A model generated the notes under the pieces. That model did not search any database and had not been told where the DNA came from. It saw nothing but the letters and a program-made list of their open reading frames with translations. A program made the translations under genes and the position numbers. Of a stretch of 64,000 bases of DNA, positions 60,737 through 64,000 are shown piece by piece (within the stretch, counting starts at the first letter, position 1; each line of letters opens with the position of its first letter). The DNA is taken from the NCBI GenBank assembly GCA_902463265.1, contig CABQEV010000010.1, forward strand, positions 1-64,000, written 5' to 3'. Origin of the DNA: UMGS1889 sp900556055 (GTDB lineage Bacteria; Bacillota; Clostridia; Oscillospirales; Ruminococcaceae).

Positions 60737-61755
60737 AGCACGATCACCTCAAATCCCGCCGCACGAAGCAGCCTGTTATATACCGCCAGACCTATACCGT
60801 TTTTATGCGGACAATGAGCATAGACTTGTTTTACCCCCTGCTCATCGAATTCCCTGAGTGCCGCAAAGATCTCTCTTGCCTGCTCCTCATCAGTATCTCC
60901 GTACGAAATGCACTTTATTCCCGCCGCTTCAAGCGGTGCGCACTCACTGTCAAAGCACATCGCAGCGCAGCTTTCTCCGCAGTTCTTTTTCAGATAATCA
61001 ACATATGCATCGGGATCACCGTCAATTATCGTAACATTTGCTTTCGGCGAATAATGTTTATATTTCATTCCGGGCGACCTGACGATCTCGCCGTCTGACA
61101 GCGCATCGGTAATGCCCTTGCTCAGTATGACATCTCCCGCCTGCGAAAGCTCATCGGGTGATATGAATCCCGGACGGAGAAGGCGTATCTTTCCGTTTTC
61201 AAATGAAACAACAGTCGATTCCACACCGACCGAACAGCTTCCGCCGTCTATGATCGCAGGTATTCTTCCCTTCATATCATCATATACATGCTGAGCCGAT
61301 GTCGGGCTTGGACTTCCCGAAAGATTTGCGGAAGGCGCAGCTATCGGAGTGCCGCACGCCGCAATAAACGCACGGGCAGTCTTGTTTGCGGGGATTCTTA
61401 TTCCCACAGTATCCAGCCCTGCACTTGTTATATCGGGAATACAGTCATTTTTCGGAAGCACCATAGTAAGCGGTCCCGGACAAAAAAGTTCAGCCAGCCT
61501 ATATGCCTCATCGGGAATGTCATGCACATATTTTTCAAGGTCGGAAATATCCGCAAGATGAACGATCAGCGGATTGTCCTGCGGTCTGCCTTTTGCTTTG
61601 AATATCTTTGCGACAGCTTCGGGATCCAGTGCATTTGCCGCCAATCCGTAAACAGTCTCTGTCGGCATTCCTACAAGTTCACCGCTTTTAATCAGCTCAG
61701 CCGCATATTTTATATCCGCATCGGACTCCGAAACTATCCGAGTATCATAATTCAT
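60733..61755 (-). CDS. tsaC: Threonylcarbamoyl-AMP synthase (TsaC/Sua5 type)
   Basis: Makes threonylcarbamoyl-AMP for the t6A37 tRNA modification. 340 residues: a YrdC domain (1-200) with GMPTETVYGLAANA and KGRPQDNPLIVH, the SANLSGSPSPT motif, and a C-terminal Sua5 domain (about 230-340). AGGAGA precedes the ATG. It is followed by coaE. Upstream is repeat copy B, then prfA. Confidence 0.94.
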   Translation of the reverse strand: MNYDTRIVSESDADIKYAAELIKSGELVGMPTETVYGLAANALDPEAVAKIFKAKGRPQDNPLIVHLADISDLEKYVHDIPDEAYRLAELFCPGPLTMVLPKNDCIPDITSAGLDTVGIRIPANKTARAFIAACGTPIAAPSANLSGSPSPTSAQHVYDDMKGRIPAIIDGGSCSVGVESTVVSFENGKIRLLRPGFISPDELSQAGDVILSKGITDALSDGEIVRSPGMKYKHYSPKANVTIIDGDPDAYVDYLKKNCGESCAAMCFDSECAPLEAAGIKCISYGDTDEEQAREIFAALREFDEQGVKQVYAHCPHKNGIGLAVYNRLLRAAGFEVIVL

Positions 61756-61770
61756 TTTCCTATCTCCTGT

Positions 61771-61877
61771 TTATAATAAAAACCATTAGAATTATGGAGA
61801 AAAAATTGCTGCAAAAGCTTTGATATATGTGGTTTTGCGGCGAGAGATCCCCATAATTCAATAGGTTTTTAGTATTA
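61771..61877. repeat. Structured repeat, copy B
   Basis: About 105 bases filling the prfA to tsaC gap. Outer arms TTATAATAAAAACC and GGTTTTTAGTATTA are nearly complementary, then ATTAGAATTATGG with CCATAATTCAAT, then GCTGCAAAA with TTTTGCGGC (one G-U). The loop holds AAAGCTTTGATATATG. The prfA stop TAA is in its right end. Copy A is at 39628-39724. Confidence 0.85.
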
Positions 61878-62954
61878 TTCCGCATTGCTCTGCTCGGCAA
61901 GCTTGGCGGCTCTGTCAGCAGTTGAAAGTGCGTCGATAAATTCATCAAGATTTCCGTTCAGAACATAATCAAGACGATAAAGTGTCAGACCTATTCTGTG
62001 ATCGGTGACACGTCCCTCCGGGAAATTGTAAGTCCTTATTCTTTCGGAACGCTTTCCCGTACCGACCTGCGACTTTCTTTCCGATGCGATCTTGTCATTC
62101 TGTTCCTGGAGCATAGCATCATAAAGGCGTGTTCTGAGAACTTTCATGGCTTTCTCTTTATTTTTCAGCTGACTTCTTTCATCCTGGCATTCAACGACCA
62201 TTCCAGTCGGAAGATGTGTTATTCTTACCGCAGATTCGGTCTTGTTAATGTGCTGTCCGCCCGCTCCCGACGCTCTGAATACATCTATCTTCAGGTCTGT
62301 CGGATTTATTTCCAGCTCGACCTCTTCCGCTTCGGGAAGAACGGCAACAGTTACCGTGGACGTATGAACACGTCCCTGAGATTCCGTTTCCGGAACTCTC
62401 TGCACGCGATGCACGCCGCTTTCATATTTCAGGCGGGAATATGCTCCCTCACCGCTGACGGAGAAGCATATCTCCTTGAATCCTCCGAGTTCGGTCTCAT
62501 TTGCACTGATGACCTCGATCTGCCACTTTCTTGCCGCCGCATACATTGTGTACATTCTGTACAGCGAATTTGCGAAAAGTGCTGATTCTTCGCCGCCTGC
62601 GCCGCCTCTTATCTCAACGATGACATTCTTATCATCATTCGGATCCTTCGGGATAAGAAGTATCCTGAGTTCTTCGGCAAGCCTTTCGGTCTTTTCTTTG
62701 TTTTCATCATATTCCGACTGAACAAGCTCCTTGAAATCATGCTCAAGACCGCCCTCTTTAAGCATTTCCTTCGCTTCCTCAGCAGCCTTTTCAGCCGATG
62801 AATATTCCCTGTATTTTTCGATAAGCGGAGTAAGATTCTTGTACTCCTTCATAAGCTTTGTATACTGCGTCGAATCCATAATGACAGCGGGATCGACAAG
62901 CTTTTCGCTTATTTCATTGTATTTCTGCTCTGTGAGCTTAAGATTTTCAAACAT
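61875..62954 (-). CDS. prfA: Peptide chain release factor 1
   Basis: Recognises UAA and UAG and releases the peptide. 359 residues with the GGQ motif in GAGGQHINKTESAVR (about 230-244), the QRVPETESQGRVHTS segment and the C-terminal LYRLDYVLNGNLDEFID. AGGAAA precedes the ATG. Its stop codon is the end of repeat copy B. Confidence 0.96.
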   Translation of the reverse strand: MFENLKLTEQKYNEISEKLVDPAVIMDSTQYTKLMKEYKNLTPLIEKYREYSSAEKAAEEAKEMLKEGGLEHDFKELVQSEYDENKEKTERLAEELRILLIPKDPNDDKNVIVEIRGGAGGEESALFANSLYRMYTMYAAARKWQIEVISANETELGGFKEICFSVSGEGAYSRLKYESGVHRVQRVPETESQGRVHTSTVTVAVLPEAEEVELEINPTDLKIDVFRASGAGGQHINKTESAVRITHLPTGMVVECQDERSQLKNKEKAMKVLRTRLYDAMLQEQNDKIASERKSQVGTGKRSERIRTYNFPEGRVTDHRIGLTLYRLDYVLNGNLDEFIDALSTADRAAKLAEQSNAE

Positions 62955-62996
62955 AACTGACCGTTTCCTTTCATGATTTTATGCATGACAAAACGG

Positions 62997-63188
62997 CTAC
63001 AACTCATCTTCCTCACGAATAATGTTTTTTATATTTTTTTCTATCTTATTTCTCGGTATCATAAATTCTCTCGAACAGCCCGTGCATCTCAGCTTGAAAT
63101 CCATTCCTGAACGCAGCACAAGGAACGAATCAGAACCGCACGGATGTTTTTTCTTCATTTTAAGAATATCTTTTGGTCTGACGTCCAA
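62997..63188 (-). CDS. DUF951 family protein
   Basis: 63 residues with the DUF951 core: KMKKKHPCGSDSFLVLRSGMDFKLRCTGC cut by the CGS and CTGC motifs, and the basic tail IPRNKIEKNIKNI. The TTG start at 63188 has GAGGTG seven bases upstream; an in-frame ATG at 63203 lies before that site. The role is unknown. A promoter is at 63220-63248. prfA starts 43 bases after its stop. Confidence 0.85.
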   Translation of the reverse strand: MDVRPKDILKMKKKHPCGSDSFLVLRSGMDFKLRCTGCSREFMIPRNKIEKNIKNIIREEDEL

Positions 63189-63219
63189 CGAAATGCACCT
63201 CACATAGATAATCTATTAT

Positions 63220-63248
63220 ATTATAGCATTTTATGCCCGCAAAGGCAA
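63220..63248 (-). promoter_or_regulatory. Sigma-A promoter of the DUF951-prfA operon
   Basis: On the - strand, -35 TTGCCT (63248-63243), 17-base spacer, -10 TATAAT (63225-63220). Confidence 0.8.
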
Positions 63249-63322
63249 TTGTTTTCAGTGATATTTAATAATTTTTTTGCAATAATAGCATATATCAAGC
63301 ATAAATGAAAGGATATAATGAT

Positions 63323-63670
63323 ATGAAAATTACAGCAGAATTTGAAAATGTGGATTCCGCCGAACGTGCATGCGCAGCTCTCAGACATTCAGTAAGCGGG
63401 ATAACAAGCATAGACATAAGCGGCAGCTTTGCAGGTGGATATCCCGAAGAATATACCTTTTACCCTGTGATAAACCCTGCTTACGGTCCGCTGTCAAACA
63501 ACAATATCGCAGCAGCTGTTCCGCTGTTTTTCACAGACAGCAGCAGGCATGAACCTCAGCAGTCAGATGTTGTGACCGTTAAGGTAAGATGTCCGCAGAA
63601 ATATGCAGGGATAACCTCGGCATATCTCGTGAACTATGGCGGATTATCCGTAAAAAATTCCGATCTGTGA
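63323..63670 (+). CDS. Unrecognised protein (115 aa)
   Basis: 115 residues from ATG 63323 (AAAGGA nine bases upstream), beginning MKITAEFENVDSAERACAAL, which resembles small alpha-beta repeats in stress-type proteins. The middle is Gly/Tyr/Pro rich (GGYPEEYTFYPVINPAYG), and the end has VTVKVRCPQKYAGITSAYLVNYGG. No membrane segment or catalytic motif was seen. A named family is not recognised. Confidence 0.6.
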   Translation: MKITAEFENVDSAERACAALRHSVSGITSIDISGSFAGGYPEEYTFYPVINPAYGPLSNNNIAAAVPLFFTDSSRHEPQQSDVVTVKVRCPQKYAGITSAYLVNYGGLSVKNSDL

Positions 63671-63693
63671 TGAAGAATAGACAGGCATTTTCA

Positions 63694-63778
63694 GGCATAT
63701 AGTTTATTAGCCGACCGATGCAGCCGCCGAATTTCCGCAGCTGCATCGGCATATTGCCCGAAAAAGAAACTATATGCC
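63694..63778 (+). promoter_or_regulatory. Large hairpin before the S1-type gene
   Basis: GGCATATAGTTT (63694-63705) pairs with AAACTATATGCC (63767-63778), and CCGATGCAGC (63715-63724) pairs exactly with GCTGCATCGG (63740-63749). The outer stem ends two bases before GGAGG (63779-63783), the ribosome site of the next gene. No T-run follows. A 5' regulatory RNA or a repeat element. Confidence 0.65.
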
Positions 63779-63789
63779 GGAGGTATAAA

Positions 63790-64000
63790 ATGAAAAAATA
63801 TTATCCAGAGGGAGCATTGATATCGACTCCCGAAAACCGCAGCGCAATGCGTTCACAGCTTACTCTGACAGAAGCAATGGCAAAGGGTCAGATACTGGAA
63901 GCTTATGCAACATTATGTGACAGCAGCCATGATCTGATAGTTGATCTTCACTGCATGAAGGGCATAATCCCACGTGTTGAAGGCGCAGAAGGCATTGAAA
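63790..64000 (+). CDS. S1-type RNA-binding protein, 3' end outside window
   Basis: ATG at 63790 with GGAGG seven bases upstream, open to the window edge. The visible 70 residues begin MKKYYPEGALISTPENRSAM and include EAYATLCDSSHDLIVDL and HCMKGIIPRVEGAEGIE. The latter reads like the first strands of an S1 RNA-binding domain as found in ribosomal protein S1-like proteins of Ruminococcaceae. A named gene cannot be given from this much. Confidence 0.65.
   Translation, partial: MKKYYPEGALISTPENRSAMRSQLTLTEAMAKGQILEAYATLCDSSHDLIVDLHCMKGIIPRVEGAEGIE

Overview
The window reads as a piece of a low-to-moderate GC Firmicutes chromosome from the Oscillospiraceae/Ruminococcus side of the Clostridia. The reasons are the gene order (yicC-remA-gmk-rpoZ-priA-def-fmt-rsmB-rlmN-prpC-prkC-rsgA-thiN; yqfC-yqfD-phoH-ybeY-era-yqzL-recO; spoIIIAA to AH), a full set of endospore genes, a single-chain PurL, frequent TTG/GTG starts behind strong GGAGG sites, and UGA used as a stop. 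No rRNA, tRNA, CRISPR array or complete transposon was seen. Gene density is high and no gene-free stretch exceeds 300 bases.

Layout. 1-848 holds three small unrecognised + strand genes (the first cut by the window edge), a 13-bp inverted repeat, and a good promoter with a Shine-Dalgarno but no reading frame; it looks like the end of an accessory element. It abuts a 28-bp dif-like site (850-877) directly before a Xer-type tyrosine recombinase (920-1954). 2000-15804 (- strand) is one long housekeeping run from yicC to thiN, ending in a 29-codon spoVM. 15945-21065 (- strand) runs M50 protease, scpA, scpB, ytfI-like, gerW, dacF, rluB. rpmB is alone on the + strand at 21270. 21517-23963 is spoIIGA-sigE-sigG, followed on the map by a peptide-binding lipoprotein and the tsf/rpsB pair. 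27736-35393 (- strand) is yqfC, yqfD, phoH, ybeY, era, yqzL, recO, mutS2, ylmC. 35503-37996 (+ strand) has a YlbJ-like protein, a small cysteine protein and a soluble PocR chemoreceptor. 38087-42899 is the complete spoIIIA octet, preceded by gpsA, plsY, der, rpmF and a DUF177 gene. 47021-50442 holds a P-loop protein, pgi, a DD-carboxypeptidase-like protein with altered motifs, and an HPr-like protein lacking the phospho-histidine. mtaB and purL follow on the + strand, then on the - strand an ABC exporter with its XRE regulator, an M18 aminopeptidase, a lytic transglycosylase, coaE, tsaC, prfA and a DUF951 protein. The right edge has an unknown + strand gene and the start of an S1-type RNA-binding protein behind a large hairpin.

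How it works together. Most genes serve translation (rpsB, tsf, rpmB, rpmF, prfA, def, fmt, rlmN, rsmB, rsgA, era, der, ybeY, tsaC, mtaB), chromosome maintenance (priA, scpAB, mutS2, recO, xer) and sporulation. Sporulation genes span early mother-cell control (spoIIGA, sigE), the forespore sigma factor (sigG, with a good sigma-F-type promoter), the engulfment channel (spoIIIA), coat assembly (spoVM) and others (gerW, ylmC, yqfC, yqfD, ylbJ). An endospore-forming lineage is therefore likely.

Points most worth a second look: a short structured repeat whose end lies on gene stop codons (39628-39724, 61771-61877, with partial relatives at 37994 and 57954); a second MITE-like palindrome at 55839-55956; the dif-like site beside xer; scpA without a normal start codon; the DacF-like protein with all three catalytic motifs changed; and the hairpin in front of the S1-type gene.
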